Origin: Nitrospirales bacterium LBB_01
GTDB taxonomy: Bacteria; Nitrospirota; Thermodesulfovibrionia; Thermodesulfovibrionales; Magnetobacteriaceae
Assembly: GCA_004376055.2 (NCBI GenBank)
Contig: CP049016.1
Span: 2,418,001-2,482,000, forward strand
DNA length: 64,000 nt
Direction of reading: 5' to 3'
The notes beneath the pieces were generated by a model, which saw only the letters and a list, made by a program, of their open reading frames with translations, was not told where the DNA came from and made no database searches. Of the stretch, positions 53,776 to 63,586 are shown in pieces. A program made the position numbers and the translations under genes. Each line of letters starts with the position of its first letter. Position 1 is the stretch's first letter.

Positions 53776-55968
53776 ATGGACATAAGATACATTATTGAAT
53801 TGCTCTTTAGGCGCAGGCGGCTTATATTAAAGGTGTTTCTGGCTATTTTACTGCCAATAACAGTTGGCACTTTTTTTATTGCTCCAACTTATGAATCAAC
53901 TGCTAAAATAATGCTGAAAAAACCTGCGTCAATTAATTTTCTGAATTCGGCTATAGGGGTAACATCAAATGAGTCCTCATCATTTTCAACAACAGACAGG
54001 GCGGACTACCTTGCCCTGCTTACGCTTAGACCTACGGCTGAGCAAGTTGTCGATAAACTAGCCCTTAGGAAACTTCGCATAAGGCAACGGGTGGCAAGGT
54101 CAATGCCGTTTCTCAAACCACTACTTAAGGCACTTGGCGTTGATGTTAACGCTGAGGGTAAGCGCCTGACAGCGGAGCAGTTATTAAATTCAGGGATTAT
54201 GACTAAAATCTTTCCATCTCCAAACGTAAAGATGAGCCAGGTAGAAGATACCGATTTATTTAAAATATCTGCTAAAGCACAGGACCCTGAGACTGCCGCA
54301 AACATCGCCAACACTATGGCTGCTGCCCTTGTTGACCAGGAAATCAGAAGAGTCTATGATACGTACAGATATGCCGGTAAATTTATAGATGAGAAAATTG
54401 ACAACGTCAGGGATGCTACTCTTGCCAATTTAAAGAAGATACGAGATTTTCAGGAAAAAGACGATGCACTCGCTCTGGATACCCAAATATCTAACATCAT
54501 GACCGACCTTAACACTTACAAGAAGACTTTTGAAGCAAACAACGTTAACATAGCAAAAACCAAAGTCTTGATAGCTAAACTGGAAAGACAATTAAGAAAC
54601 GTACCTTCTTTTGCCAAAGACGGCAGCAGCATGGGAAACTCAGACATGCTCTCATACTATAAACAGAAACTGGCAACGCTTTATCAGACACTTGCTGAAT
54701 CAAGGACCAAATATACAGAAAAGCATCCGATTGTTATTGATTATGAAAACCAGATTAACATGGTAAAAGGACTTCTGCAAAGAGAATACGAAAAAGTCTT
54801 TGACTCTAAGTCCTACAACATGGACGACTTATATATGACTGCAAGAAAGAGCCTTATCACATATTACCTGGAGCTTGACGGAATATACGCCCAAAACAAG
54901 GTCTATCCTGAAATTATAAAAAAATATGAGCAAAAACTCGCCTCCATTCCAGAAAAACAACTTATAAGTTCAGTCCTCTCGCAGGAATCCACGGCCACTA
55001 ACACTGTTTACTCCAATCTGCTTACCTATAAGTACAGGGTCGGTCTCGTGGAATCTATAGAGATCTCAAATTTCAACATTGTGGAGCCTGCTATAGTTCA
55101 TGACAAAGCATCTCATAAGTCTCCATCACTGTTAATTAATATGATTATCGCATTATTTTTAGGCACTATTCTTAGTTTTATAAGCATCATCATTATGGAA
55201 ATCCTTGACAACACTGTTAAGGGTATCAGAGACATAAAGGGATTAAAAGATGTTGCACTACTTGGCGTCGTAAAAAAACTGACAGACGACAGTTTTGGAC
55301 TGAGAGCAAAAACACATGTCAGATCATTTAAAACCATATCAAACAGCCTTGCCATGTTTCACCGCGATAAGCCGATAAAAACCATACTTGTAACAAGCGC
55401 TCATGATGGCGAGGGAAAGAGTTTTTTGTCGTCTAATCTTGCCATATCTTTGGCCTCAGAGGGTAAAAAGGTACTTATGATTAACACTGACACTAAGGAA
55501 AACTCTCTCAGCACTATTTTTGGACTATCCAACACGCCGGGTCTTCCTGAGTTTTTAGCTGGAGCGGAAACTGTGATTACAAGCGTTAAGCCGACCTCTG
55601 TCTCAGGGCTTTTTCTTATACCTGCAGGGATAAATGATGGCGGCGGCATTAGGAATTTGACCTCTGACAGGTTTGTTTCCCTTGTAGATAATATGGAAAA
55701 AGATTATGACTTTATTATAATAGACACCCCGTCGTTGCTGTCCTCTGATGAGGCAATACTTATAGGCAGTCGTACGGGTAAAAACCTTGTCGTTGTCGTT
55801 GAAAACGAACGCACGCACATTGACGTACTTGCTGGAATCTTTTCTAACCTTAAGGCATCAGGAATTCTGCACTCAGGCATTGTACTTAATAAGGTTGAAG
55901 CTATAAGATTCGGCTCTGAGTACTATGACACATTAAGATATTTCCCAAAAGCTGAAATGAAAGATTAA
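53776..55968 (+). CDS. Wzz/Wzc-type chain-length and tyrosine-kinase-like protein
   Basis: The 730-residue protein has two membrane helices (about 17-36 and 452-472) around a large periplasmic coiled-coil Wzz domain, then a cytoplasmic ATPase with Walker A TSAHDGEGKSFLSSNL and Walker B IIIDTPSLL. It controls length and export of the polysaccharide. The C-terminus has only a few Tyr, so the autokinase tail seems reduced. Confidence 0.92.
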   Translation: MDIRYIIELLFRRRRLILKVFLAILLPITVGTFFIAPTYESTAKIMLKKPASINFLNSAIGVTSNESSSFSTTDRADYLALLTLRPTAEQVVDKLALRKLRIRQRVARSMPFLKPLLKALGVDVNAEGKRLTAEQLLNSGIMTKIFPSPNVKMSQVEDTDLFKISAKAQDPETAANIANTMAAALVDQEIRRVYDTYRYAGKFIDEKIDNVRDATLANLKKIRDFQEKDDALALDTQISNIMTDLNTYKKTFEANNVNIAKTKVLIAKLERQLRNVPSFAKDGSSMGNSDMLSYYKQKLATLYQTLAESRTKYTEKHPIVIDYENQINMVKGLLQREYEKVFDSKSYNMDDLYMTARKSLITYYLELDGIYAQNKVYPEIIKKYEQKLASIPEKQLISSVLSQESTATNTVYSNLLTYKYRVGLVESIEISNFNIVEPAIVHDKASHKSPSLLINMIIALFLGTILSFISIIIMEILDNTVKGIRDIKGLKDVALLGVVKKLTDDSFGLRAKTHVRSFKTISNSLAMFHRDKPIKTILVTSAHDGEGKSFLSSNLAISLASEGKKVLMINTDTKENSLSTIFGLSNTPGLPEFLAGAETVITSVKPTSVSGLFLIPAGINDGGGIRNLTSDRFVSLVDNMEKDYDFIIIDTPSLLSSDEAILIGSRTGKNLVVVVENERTHIDVLAGIFSNLKASGILHSGIVLNKVEAIRFGSEYYDTLRYFPKAEMKD

Positions 55969-56010
55969 GAAAAAGAGTTTATTGTCTTCATAGTTAACTA
56001 TAATAATATA

Positions 56011-56180
56011 AACTGGATTCCTGCTTTCGCAGGAATGACACTCCCCTAAAGGGGATTCCCCTGTTAAGGAATGCCATAGAGGGGAGTTACGCCCCTTTGT
56101 CACCGCCTTTCCTCCGTAGTTCACGCCTTTCCTTCTTTGTCATTCCCGCCTACGAGCGGGAATCCACTCCTTTTTTATAT
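56011..56180. repeat. Composite intergenic hairpin repeat, copy C
   Basis: Both arms face each other: AACTGGATTCCTGCTTTCGC at one end and TCATTCCCGCCTACGAGCGG at the other, with CTCCCCTAAAGGGGATTCCC (56041-56062) inside. It lacks the TTATTGAGTTA extension of copies A, B and D. Lies between the Wzc-like gene and the convergent lipoprotein gene. Confidence 0.88.
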
Positions 56181-56195
56181 CTTTAAGAATTTAAT

Positions 56196-56426
56196 CTATT
56201 TTCCGTTTTTTAACTGAGAGAGTTTATCCTGTGCTTTTTTAGCGTACTCCGAGTCCGGGTACTTACTCACTACCTCTTGATAGAGCGTTACGGCGTGTTC
56301 TTTGTTGTTTTGAACCACCTCAAGTTCAGCGGTGTCAAAAAGCTCCTTAGCTCCACTGCCTCCGCTGCATGACGGCAAAATAACTGCAAACATGACAATT
56401 AGTAATACCAAAAATAATCGTTTCAC
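56196..56426 (-). CDS. Small lipoprotein with TPR-like repeat
   Basis: The 76-residue protein has a signal with lipobox LPSC (Cys20) and one BamD-like TPR (HAVTLYQEVVSKYPDSEYAK). It may be an outer-membrane accessory protein. It overlaps tatC by 4 nt. Confidence 0.8.
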   Translation of the reverse strand: MKRLFLVLLIVMFAVILPSCSGGSGAKELFDTAELEVVQNNKEHAVTLYQEVVSKYPDSEYAKKAQDKLSQLKNGK

Positions 56427-57289
56427 TTTTCGCTGCCCCCTCCCTCACTTTTTGTCTCACTTTTGACGACATCTTTAGTTTCATTTTCCTCCGGCTTCTT
56501 TATAAAAAACTTAGACACGAAAATTCCTATCTCATACAGCACTATCATAGGTACTGCCATAAGGGTCTGATTAAAAGCATCAGGCGTAGGCGTAACAACA
56601 CCGGCAATTATAAAAGCCATTACAATGGCGTGTTTTCTGTACTTTTTAAGAAACACAGGCGTAACAATCCCCAGCCTCGTTAAAATTATTATAATAATGG
56701 GCATCTCAAATATTATGCCAAAGGCAAGAATGAACTTCATCGTGAAATCCACGTAGTGGCCCACTGAAATCATAGGCGTCAGGTGCTCGGTTTTATAGGT
56801 AAGCAAAAATCCAAGAGCAAATGGAAGCACTATGATAAAACAGAAAAATGCTCCGCACATAAAAAGAATTGTTGCAGAAAATATAAACGGCAGCACATAT
56901 TTCTTTTCCTTAGGCAATAGTCCAGGTGATATAAAAAGCCACAACTGAGAAAACAAAACCGGCAGTGCCAACACTATAGAGGCCAGCATGGACAGCTTTA
57001 AGTGCATCCAGAAGGCCTCGGCAGGCTCCAAAAAAACCAGCTTTACTGCTGACGTGGTTTTTGGCACAAAAGATATAAACGGCATCTGCATTTTGAAAAC
57101 CAGACTCTCCTCCATAGGCAGCACAAGGATTTTAAACAAATATTCCGAATAGTTAAAAACTGCAATGAAAATCACAAATATTGTTACAAATGAAACCAGT
57201 AGCCTGGTTCGTAATTCAGTAAGATGTTCAACAAAAGGCATTTTTTTGTGCTGCTCGGGCAGCGGTTCAGGCGGCTGTTGTTCTGTCAC
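56423..57289 (-). CDS. tatC: Twin-arginine translocase subunit TatC
   Basis: The 288-residue protein has six membrane helices and the TatC signature MPFVEHLTELRTRLLVS with conserved Glu, plus a cytoplasmic charged tail. TatC recognises twin-arginine signals and exports folded, cofactor-bearing proteins. It follows the tatB-type gene by 15 nt. Confidence 0.95.
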   Translation of the reverse strand: MTEQQPPEPLPEQHKKMPFVEHLTELRTRLLVSFVTIFVIFIAVFNYSEYLFKILVLPMEESLVFKMQMPFISFVPKTTSAVKLVFLEPAEAFWMHLKLSMLASIVLALPVLFSQLWLFISPGLLPKEKKYVLPFIFSATILFMCGAFFCFIIVLPFALGFLLTYKTEHLTPMISVGHYVDFTMKFILAFGIIFEMPIIIIILTRLGIVTPVFLKKYRKHAIVMAFIIAGVVTPTPDAFNQTLMAVPMIVLYEIGIFVSKFFIKKPEENETKDVVKSETKSEGGGSEK

Positions 57290-57304
57290 GTATATATGTG
57301 CTCC

Positions 57305-57724
57305 TTAATTGTGTGCGGTTTTTGTTTCAGTAAGTGCTTCCTTACCCTCATGTGCTTTAGCAGTAGTGTCAGCAGGTTTCGGCTCTTCTGTCTTAGGTGT
57401 ATCCGATTGGGATGATGTGGCGGCATCCTCTGGCTTTTTAACGCTATCAACCTCTGATGAATGCACAAAAGGTTTGTGCTCAGCATGGAACTCATTTACT
57501 GAATTTAAAAAGTCCTTGTTTATCTTGTCAAATTCCTCTTTAAAAGGCGCTGTATCATCACGCAGTTCATCATTTATCTGGCTTTTTAACTCATCGTATG
57601 TTTTCCTGAAATATCCAATGACTTTACCAATATTTTTAGCCACCTCAGGCATACTCTTAGGACCAAACAAAAGCAGCGATACTATAAAAATAACCAATAT
57701 TTCCTGTATGCCCAAATCAAACAT
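57305..57724 (-). CDS. tatB: TatA/TatB-type translocase subunit
   Basis: The 139-residue protein has an N-terminal membrane helix (residues 8-20), the FGPKSMPEVAKNIGKVIGYF motif and a long Glu/Lys-rich tail. The length and Pro in the helix-hinge suggest TatB rather than TatA, but the split is not certain. It overlaps the preceding gene by 1 nt. Confidence 0.85.
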   Translation of the reverse strand: MFDLGIQEILVIFIVSLLLFGPKSMPEVAKNIGKVIGYFRKTYDELKSQINDELRDDTAPFKEEFDKINKDFLNSVNEFHAEHKPFVHSSEVDSVKKPEDAATSSQSDTPKTEEPKPADTTAKAHEGKEALTETKTAHN

Positions 57725-58527
57725 TATTGCTCCTCTTCGTATATTCTATTATAGATTTGCTCTTTATGCGGATATACGACAGTGAAATTCAAAAAAACCC
57801 TGACATCCGGCGTATTTTTCATAAACTCATACCCTACCCCAAGCGTTGTGTACAAAAAATCCAGAGGTTTAAACCTATAACCTATTCGGCCTTCAAAATA
57901 ATCAAAACTGTTACCCAAATGGCTTTTCTTAAGATATAGCTCTGTGAGCATGCTCAGATTGTGGGCAATCGGATAATCAGAGCCAAGCAGGATATCTATC
58001 TCATTTCTGAGGTCTTCTTTAAACGGAACGTAATAGAGTGCGTTTATGTGCGTTCTGAATGGCCCCACCTTTTTAGATAAAATAAGTCCTCCGCCATATC
58101 TGCCGTTTGTGGTTATTTCTTTCTGACCTGATGGTGCTGAAATAACTCCCAGCGCAGCAATTGCCGGCCTCAACCCCGCCTCCTCAAACAGGAGTGTCTT
58201 TAAGCCAATGGATGCATCCTCAAAACCATACTCATTAGTCTTCATGCTAAATGGCACGGTGGCATCAAACTCAAGTGTATTTGCCAAAGAGTATGACAAT
58301 GAGCTGGTAATTCTGTAAAACGTGGGATCTACTGACTGTTCCAACTCAACCCCCAATGCGGCAGAACCCCGCTCACTGATTGATGCGGAAAATGTTGAAA
58401 ACACTCCGTTTGGCTGAACAGGCTGAAGCCCCTTAAAGTCAAAGCCGTGTGCACATCTGTTGTCGGCAATGAAAACTACCGACATTATGGCGGCAAAAAC
58501 AAAAAGCGCTCCTCTATGCCAAATCAT
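57724..58527 (-). CDS. Outer-membrane beta-barrel-like protein
   Basis: The 267-residue protein has a signal peptide (residues 1-28) and alternating hydrophobic/polar strands ending in an aromatic (VFLNFTVVYP), as in MetA-pathway-like outer-membrane proteins. Substrate unknown. First gene of the tat operon. Confidence 0.7.
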   Translation of the reverse strand: MIWHRGALFVFAAIMSVVFIADNRCAHGFDFKGLQPVQPNGVFSTFSASISERGSAALGVELEQSVDPTFYRITSSLSYSLANTLEFDATVPFSMKTNEYGFEDASIGLKTLLFEEAGLRPAIAALGVISAPSGQKEITTNGRYGGGLILSKKVGPFRTHINALYYVPFKEDLRNEIDILLGSDYPIAHNLSMLTELYLKKSHLGNSFDYFEGRIGYRFKPLDFLYTTLGVGYEFMKNTPDVRVFLNFTVVYPHKEQIYNRIYEEEQ

Positions 58528-58620
58528 CGCTAAAAGTAACAGAAAGCGATAGGTACTGTCAATGGCTTGTACACTTTAATGGTAATTTAATATAAAGTTA
58601 TCCCAGATTTAAAAAATCGT

Positions 58621-58650
58621 TTGACAAATGTTTGCGTTAATAAATATAAT
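58621..58650 (+). promoter_or_regulatory. Sigma70-type promoter of trxA
   Basis: TTGACA (58621-58626) and TATAAT (58645-58650), both perfect matches to consensus, are 18 nt apart. The ATG of the thioredoxin gene lies 69 nt after the -10 box, with a GAGGAGG site. Confidence 0.85.
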
Positions 58651-58718
58651 CAGAGCTGGACTTTGGTTTGACTATAGAACAATATGATAGATAACGAAAT
58701 CATAAAAGAGGAGGTTAT

Positions 58719-59048
58719 ATGGCAGAAGGAGTAATAGCCGCAACAACGGCCACGTGGGAATCTGAGGTGTTAAAGACGCAGGGACTAGTGCTTGTTGACT
58801 TTTGGGCAGTGTGGTGCGGCCCGTGCAGGATGGTAGCTCCTATTGTTGAGGAGTTAGCAAAGGAATTTGCAGGGAAATTAAAGGTTGTTAAACTGAACAC
58901 TGATGAGAATCCCGATGTAGCGAGTAAGTACAAAATAATGGGGATACCAACCCTGATGTTTTTCCGCAGCGGTGAAAAAATAGACCAACTTGTTGGGGCA
59001 GTACCCAAAGCACAGCTTAAGGAAAAGATTCAAACGCTTCTTGGTTAA
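58719..59048 (+). CDS. trxA: Thioredoxin
   Basis: The 109-residue protein has the active site WCGPCRM (residues 34-40) and the cis-Pro IPTLMFF. It reduces protein disulfides. Typical length, no signal peptide. Confidence 0.96.
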   Translation: MAEGVIAATTATWESEVLKTQGLVLVDFWAVWCGPCRMVAPIVEELAKEFAGKLKVVKLNTDENPDVASKYKIMGIPTLMFFRSGEKIDQLVGAVPKAQLKEKIQTLLG

Positions 59049-59166
59049 CTGTGTGCGGATGGACTCTCTCTATGTGCGTCCTGGTTGCAGGTTAGGGGAT
59101 TGTGCGGCTGTTGATGGGCATAAAATTTGATCTGGTACCGGATAATAACGGTAAAGGCGGGGCCGC

Positions 59167-60486
59167 TTGTTTGCTTCTTTAAATGAGAAATTAGAGGCTG
59201 TTTTTAAGAAGTTAAAAGGCAAAGGCTTTTTAACCTCCGGTGATATAGACGTAGCCATGAAAGAGATACGTTTGGCTCTTCTTGAGGCTGATGTTAACTT
59301 TAAAGTCGTTAAAGGCTTTGTAGAGAAGGTAAAAGTAAAGTCGCTTGGCGCACAGGTTTTGGAAAGTCTGACGCCGGGGCAGCAGGTTGTAAAAATAGTA
59401 AATGACGAGCTGTGTATCCTTCTGGGAAAAGATAACGAGAAAATCCGCCTGTCTCCTAATCCCCCTACTGTGGTATTGATGGCAGGGCTTCAAGGCTCAG
59501 GTAAAACAACCACTACTGCAAAAATAGCGCTTCATTTTAAAACTCAGGGCAGACGTCCTATGATGGTTGCCGCTGACCTTCAACGCCCGGCGGCAATTGA
59601 TCAGCTTATAGCTCTTGGAAAACAAATCGGTGTGCCTGTGTTTTTCTCAAAAGAAGAGAAAAATCCCGTTAAGGTTTGTCGGGATGCAATAGCAGAGGCT
59701 AAAAAAGAGGCGCGGGACATTGTGTTTGTTGACACGGCTGGACGGCTTCATATTGACGATGAGCTTATGGGACAGCTTAGAGACATAAAGGACGCCGTAC
59801 TACCCACAGAGACCCTCTTTGTGGCCGATGCAATGACAGGTCAGGATGCCGTAAATATAGCGCATACATTTAACGAAAGAATCGGCATAGACGGCATTGT
59901 CCTTACCAAGATGGATGGCGATGCCCGCGGAGGCGCTGCCATATCCATACGAGAAGTCACCGGCAGGCCGATTAAGTTTATCGGTACCGGTGAAAAAATA
60001 GATATGATAGAGCCGTTTTACCCGGAGCGTATTGCCTCAAGAATTCTTGGCATGGGAGATGTGCTCAGTTTCATAGAAAAAGCCCAGCAGACTTTTGACG
60101 AAAAAGACGCCGAGAAATTTAAAGATAAGCTTCTTACTGACAGCTTCACGCTTGATGACCTAAGAGACCAGTTAAGTAAAATACGCTCTATGGGCCCCAT
60201 TCAGAATCTTCTTAACATGATCCCCGGCTTTAACAAAATGAAAGGAGTTGAGGTCGACGAAAAACAGTTTGTAAGAATTGAGGCCATGATAAACTCAATG
60301 ACAAAAAAGGAAAAGAGAAACCCTGATATATTAAACGGCAGTAGAAAAATCCGGATATCAAAGGGCAGCGGCACCACAGTGGCCGATGTCAACCGCCTGT
60401 TGAAGCAGTATAAGGATATGAAAAAAATGATGAAAATGTTTAAGGGAAAGAAGGGCTTAAAGATGCCTGATTTTATGCCCTTTTAA
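59167..60486 (+). CDS. ffh: Signal recognition particle protein Ffh
   Basis: The 439-residue GTPase has N domain, G domain (GLQGSGKTTTTAK; DTAGRL; TKMDGDARGG) and a Met-rich M domain (MKKMMKMFKGKKGLKMPDFM). It targets membrane proteins with the SRP RNA. TTG start at 59167. First gene of a classical ribosomal/tRNA-modification order. Confidence 0.96.
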   Translation: MFASLNEKLEAVFKKLKGKGFLTSGDIDVAMKEIRLALLEADVNFKVVKGFVEKVKVKSLGAQVLESLTPGQQVVKIVNDELCILLGKDNEKIRLSPNPPTVVLMAGLQGSGKTTTTAKIALHFKTQGRRPMMVAADLQRPAAIDQLIALGKQIGVPVFFSKEEKNPVKVCRDAIAEAKKEARDIVFVDTAGRLHIDDELMGQLRDIKDAVLPTETLFVADAMTGQDAVNIAHTFNERIGIDGIVLTKMDGDARGGAAISIREVTGRPIKFIGTGEKIDMIEPFYPERIASRILGMGDVLSFIEKAQQTFDEKDAEKFKDKLLTDSFTLDDLRDQLSKIRSMGPIQNLLNMIPGFNKMKGVEVDEKQFVRIEAMINSMTKKEKRNPDILNGSRKIRISKGSGTTVADVNRLLKQYKDMKKMMKMFKGKKGLKMPDFMPF

Positions 60487-60560
60487 ATGTGTATAAAAAA
60501 GCCTTTACTTAACGTGAGAAATTATATTAGAATATGGAATCATAAAATGGAGGTACAGCA

Positions 60561-60812
60561 TTGGTAAAGATACGTTTGACAAGAATGGGAGCACATAAGA
60601 GGCCGTTTTACAGAATTGTGGTGACAGACAGCAGGACACGGCGGGATGGGCGGTTTTTAGAGATAGTGGGCAATTATGACCCTCTAAAGGAGCCCTCTTT
60701 AGTGAAGCTTGATGTAGAGAAAATTAAAAAGTGGCTTGGGAATGGCGCTCAGCCTACCGATATAGTTAAAAAGCTATTACAGAGGGCTGGAGTACAACTG
60801 CAAACAGCCTGA
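60561..60812 (+). CDS. rpsP: 30S ribosomal protein S16
   Basis: The 83-residue protein matches S16 ([26 protein letters not shown]). TTG start with a GGAGG site ahead. Confidence 0.97.
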   Translation: MVKIRLTRMGAHKRPFYRIVVTDSRTRRDGRFLEIVGNYDPLKEPSLVKLDVEKIKKWLGNGAQPTDIVKKLLQRAGVQLQTA

Positions 60813-60835
60813 TACATTTTGGAGGTGGACATAGT

Positions 60836-61069
60836 ATGATGAAAGAACTAGTTGAGGTTATGGCAAGAGCACTTGTGGATAAGCCTGAGGATGTCTCTGT
60901 TAAAGAGGTTGACGGTGAAAAGACAACGGTTTTTGAGTTAAGAGTGGCTGCAACCGACCTGGGTAAGGTAATTGGTAAGCAGGGAAAGACAGCCAGGGCA
61001 ATGAGGACAATTCTCTCAGCCTCCGGAACTAAAATAGGAAAACGTTCCGTACTGGAAATTCTCGAATAA
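60836..61069 (+). CDS. khpA: KH-domain RNA-binding protein KhpA
   Basis: The 77-residue protein has a KH domain with the GxxG-type loop [14 protein letters not shown]. It binds RNA and often sits between rpsP and rimM, as here. Confidence 0.93.
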   Translation: MMKELVEVMARALVDKPEDVSVKEVDGEKTTVFELRVAATDLGKVIGKQGKTARAMRTILSASGTKIGKRSVLEILE

Positions 61070-61096
61070 TAAAACATCTTAATAAACATGTGTCTG

Positions 61097-61132
61097 ACGG
61101 GCAGCTCTAAATAGTGTTGTAGTGCTGCCCGT
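61097..61132 (+). terminator. Hairpin between khpA and rimM
   Basis: ACGGGCAGC (61097-61105) and GCTGCCCGT (61124-61132) form a 9-bp stem with an 18-nt loop, followed by TGATTTT. It could end or attenuate transcription, or protect mRNA ends. Confidence 0.55.
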
Positions 61133-61149
61133 TGATTTTAAGAGGGGTA

Positions 61150-61653
61150 ATGTCTGTGGCATACGTAGAGGTCGGGAGGCTTTTAAAACCTCATGGACTT
61201 AAAGGGGAAATTAAGGCTGTATTGGATATGGCATTTTCCGATATGGAGACATTTTTTATCGAAAGAGCCGGAACTGTTGAGCCTGTACGTGTGAACTCCA
61301 TAAGGGATGGCACAAACAGCCTTATAGTTCAGCTCTCTGGCATAGAAACGCCAGAGCGTGCGCAAGAATATGCAGGAGCTCTGATTAAAATTGATGAAAA
61401 TGACCTTCCGGTACTTTCAGAGGGGCACTATTATCATCACGAAATAATCGGTCTTGAGGTCATCACAACGACCGGAGAGCGAGTTGGCATTGTGACAGAC
61501 ATTTTAGACGTTAAATCTAATGATGTCTATGTCGTAGAGGGGGGGGATGGTAAGGAGCATTTAATCCCTGCAATAGCGGATGTAATTAAGGAGATAAATA
61601 TAAAAGAGGGGACAATTACAATAGAGGTCATGGAGGGTTTGCTTCAGGGATGA
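61150..61653 (+). CDS. rimM: Ribosome maturation factor RimM
   Basis: The protein (167 residues from ATG at 61150; GTG at 61156 also possible) has EVGRLLKPHGLKGEIKA and a PRC-barrel domain (VYVVEGGDGKEHLIPAI). It assists 30S assembly. The frame opens further upstream at TTG 61132, which lies in the hairpin and is unlikely. Overlaps trmD by 4 nt. Confidence 0.94.
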   Translation: MSVAYVEVGRLLKPHGLKGEIKAVLDMAFSDMETFFIERAGTVEPVRVNSIRDGTNSLIVQLSGIETPERAQEYAGALIKIDENDLPVLSEGHYYHHEIIGLEVITTTGERVGIVTDILDVKSNDVYVVEGGDGKEHLIPAIADVIKEINIKEGTITIEVMEGLLQG

Positions 61654-62405
61654 GATTCAATGTGCTGACAATTTTCCCCGGCCTCATTGACTATTACGCA
61701 GGGGAGAGTATAATAAAGCGCGCAATTGCCGCAAACAAGGCAGAGGTGAAAGCGGTCAACATACGGGACTTCACAACGGACAAGCACCTGTGTGTGGATG
61801 ATTATCCGTTTGGCGGAGGCCCAGGTATGGTGTTAAAGGTGCAGCCTATACATGATGCTCTGATGAGTCTCAAAGCAGAGGCGGCAACTGGTCATGTCGT
61901 GCTTTTGTCACCCGGCGGGCGGCTCTTTACGCAAGCCGTGGCAGAGGAGTTAGCCCATTCTGAAAAGAGCTTGACGTTGATATGCGGACGGTACGAGGGC
62001 GTGGATGAGAGGGTTGTAGAGTTTGCCCATGAGGAAATGTCCATTGGCGATTATGTACTGACTGGCGGAGAGTTAGCCGCTTTGGTTATAATAGACGCTG
62101 TGTGCAGACTTTTGCCGGGAGTGTTAGGGGATGAGCGCTCAAAGGAGGAGGAATCCTTTACAAGCGGGCTCCTGGACTATCCGCATTATACAAGACCTGC
62201 GGAGTTTATGGGAATGAAGGTGCCTGAGGTTTTAATCGGTGGCAATCACAGGCTTATTCAGAATTGGCGGCAAAGGGAGGCGTTAAGAAAGACCCTTTTA
62301 CATAAACCAAATATGGTAAATTATGCAGAGTTAACAGAAGCTGACAGAGAGATAATAGAACAACTTAAGGAGGAGATGACAGATGAATTTTTTATCGGCA
62401 CTTGA
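61650..62405 (+). CDS. trmD: tRNA (guanine-N1)-methyltransferase TrmD
   Basis: The 251-residue SPOUT methyltransferase has the knot region [20 protein letters not shown] and [12 protein letters not shown]. It methylates G37 of tRNAs. It overlaps rplS by 23 nt. Confidence 0.97.
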   Translation: MRFNVLTIFPGLIDYYAGESIIKRAIAANKAEVKAVNIRDFTTDKHLCVDDYPFGGGPGMVLKVQPIHDALMSLKAEAATGHVVLLSPGGRLFTQAVAEELAHSEKSLTLICGRYEGVDERVVEFAHEEMSIGDYVLTGGELAALVIIDAVCRLLPGVLGDERSKEEESFTSGLLDYPHYTRPAEFMGMKVPEVLIGGNHRLIQNWRQREALRKTLLHKPNMVNYAELTEADREIIEQLKEEMTDEFFIGT

Positions 62406-62745
62406 AGAGACGCACAAAAAAGGCGACATACCTGTTTTCAATATAGGAGACACGGTCAGAGTGCATGTGCGAGTGGTGGAGGGGGACAAGGAACGCGTTC
62501 AGCCCTATGAGGGGGTTGTGATAGCACGCCATGGGGGCGGAGTAAGAGAGACCTTCACGGTGCGTAAGGTATCGTTTGGAGTCGGTGTGGAGAGGATATT
62601 CCCACTGCATTCCCCGATAGTAAAGTTGATTGAGGTGATGCGACGCGGCGATGTGCGGCAGGCAAAACTATATTACCTGAGGTCAAAGAAAGGCAAAGAC
62701 GCAAAAATCAAGGAAAAGGGAAGGGAGCAGCATAAAGGGGGCTGA
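62383..62745 (+). CDS. rplS: 50S ribosomal protein L19
   Basis: The 120-residue protein has the L19 motif [19 protein letters not shown] and ERIFPLHSP. The ATG overlaps the trmD end; its stop overlaps the rnhB start. Confidence 0.97.
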   Translation: MNFLSALEETHKKGDIPVFNIGDTVRVHVRVVEGDKERVQPYEGVVIARHGGGVRETFTVRKVSFGVGVERIFPLHSPIVKLIEVMRRGDVRQAKLYYLRSKKGKDAKIKEKGREQHKGG

Positions 62746-63353
62746 TGTCAGCTCTGTTTGACTTTGACAGGGAATATATCACAAATGGGCACACCCTGAT
62801 AGGCGGGATAGATGAGGCCGGGCGGGGGCCGCTTGCTGGCCCTGTTGTGGCAGCCTGTGTGATATTACCTGCCGGTATTTATATTGAAGGTTTGAACGAT
62901 TCTAAAAAATTGACGGAAGCTGCCAGAAACCGGATATTTAAAGAGTTGCTTTACAACAAGGCTGTCCGAATTGGTTTAGGAATTGCTACAAATGCTGAGA
63001 TTGACAGTGTAAACATATTAAATGCCACGCGTATTGCCATGAAAAGGGCGGTTACGGATGTCCCCATAAGACCGAAATTGCTGTTAATAGATGCGGTAAA
63101 GCTTAAGGACATTGACATAGAGCAGGTATCAATCATAAAAGGGGACGAAAAGAGCGCTTCAATTGCCTCGGCCTCAGTTATAGCAAAGGTTGTGAGAGAT
63201 TCCATTATGAGCGGCTATCATAAGACATATCCTCAGTACGGCTTTATACGACACAAGGGCTATGGAACGCGTGAGCATGTTGCTAACATCAAAGAGCACG
63301 GCCCCTGCGAAATCCATCGCATGACTTTTGCACCTGTTAGTAAAATGATATAG
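62745..63353 (+). CDS. rnhB: Ribonuclease HII
   Basis: The 202-residue enzyme has DEAGRGPLAGPVVAA, KGDEKSASIASASVIAKV and the GYGTREH segment. It removes RNA from RNA-DNA hybrids. Start overlaps the L19 stop (TGATG). Confidence 0.96.
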   Translation: MSALFDFDREYITNGHTLIGGIDEAGRGPLAGPVVAACVILPAGIYIEGLNDSKKLTEAARNRIFKELLYNKAVRIGLGIATNAEIDSVNILNATRIAMKRAVTDVPIRPKLLLIDAVKLKDIDIEQVSIIKGDEKSASIASASVIAKVVRDSIMSGYHKTYPQYGFIRHKGYGTREHVANIKEHGPCEIHRMTFAPVSKMI

Positions 63354-63412
63354 AAAGTAACTTAGATGCCTTATTTAAAAAACATGATATTGCATATGCA
63401 GTCAGCTCTGCA

Positions 63413-63570
63413 AACAAAAAACTGGATTCCTGCCTTCGCAGGAATGACAAGAAAAAGAGGAATGACAGAAAGCGCACTCTCCTTTGTCATTCCAGCCTCC
63501 GAGCTGGAATCCAGTCCTTTAAATATATCATTTGCTGATATAAAACACTATTTCGGAATTAACTCAATAA
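63413..63570. repeat. Composite intergenic hairpin repeat, copy D
   Basis: Copy D is in reverse orientation relative to A and B: arm AACTGGATTCCTGCCTTCGC first, then GCCTCCGAGCTGGAATCCAG, ATATATCATTTGCTGATA and finally TTAACTCAATAA. It lies between rnhB and the RNase R gene. Confidence 0.88.
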
Positions 63571-63586
63571 TCATTAACATAATTTT

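Noticed and set aside
59049-59166. Possible 4.5S (SRP) RNA gene before ffh
   Set aside because: The conserved SRP RNA apical motif is absent; the segment gives no clear fold.
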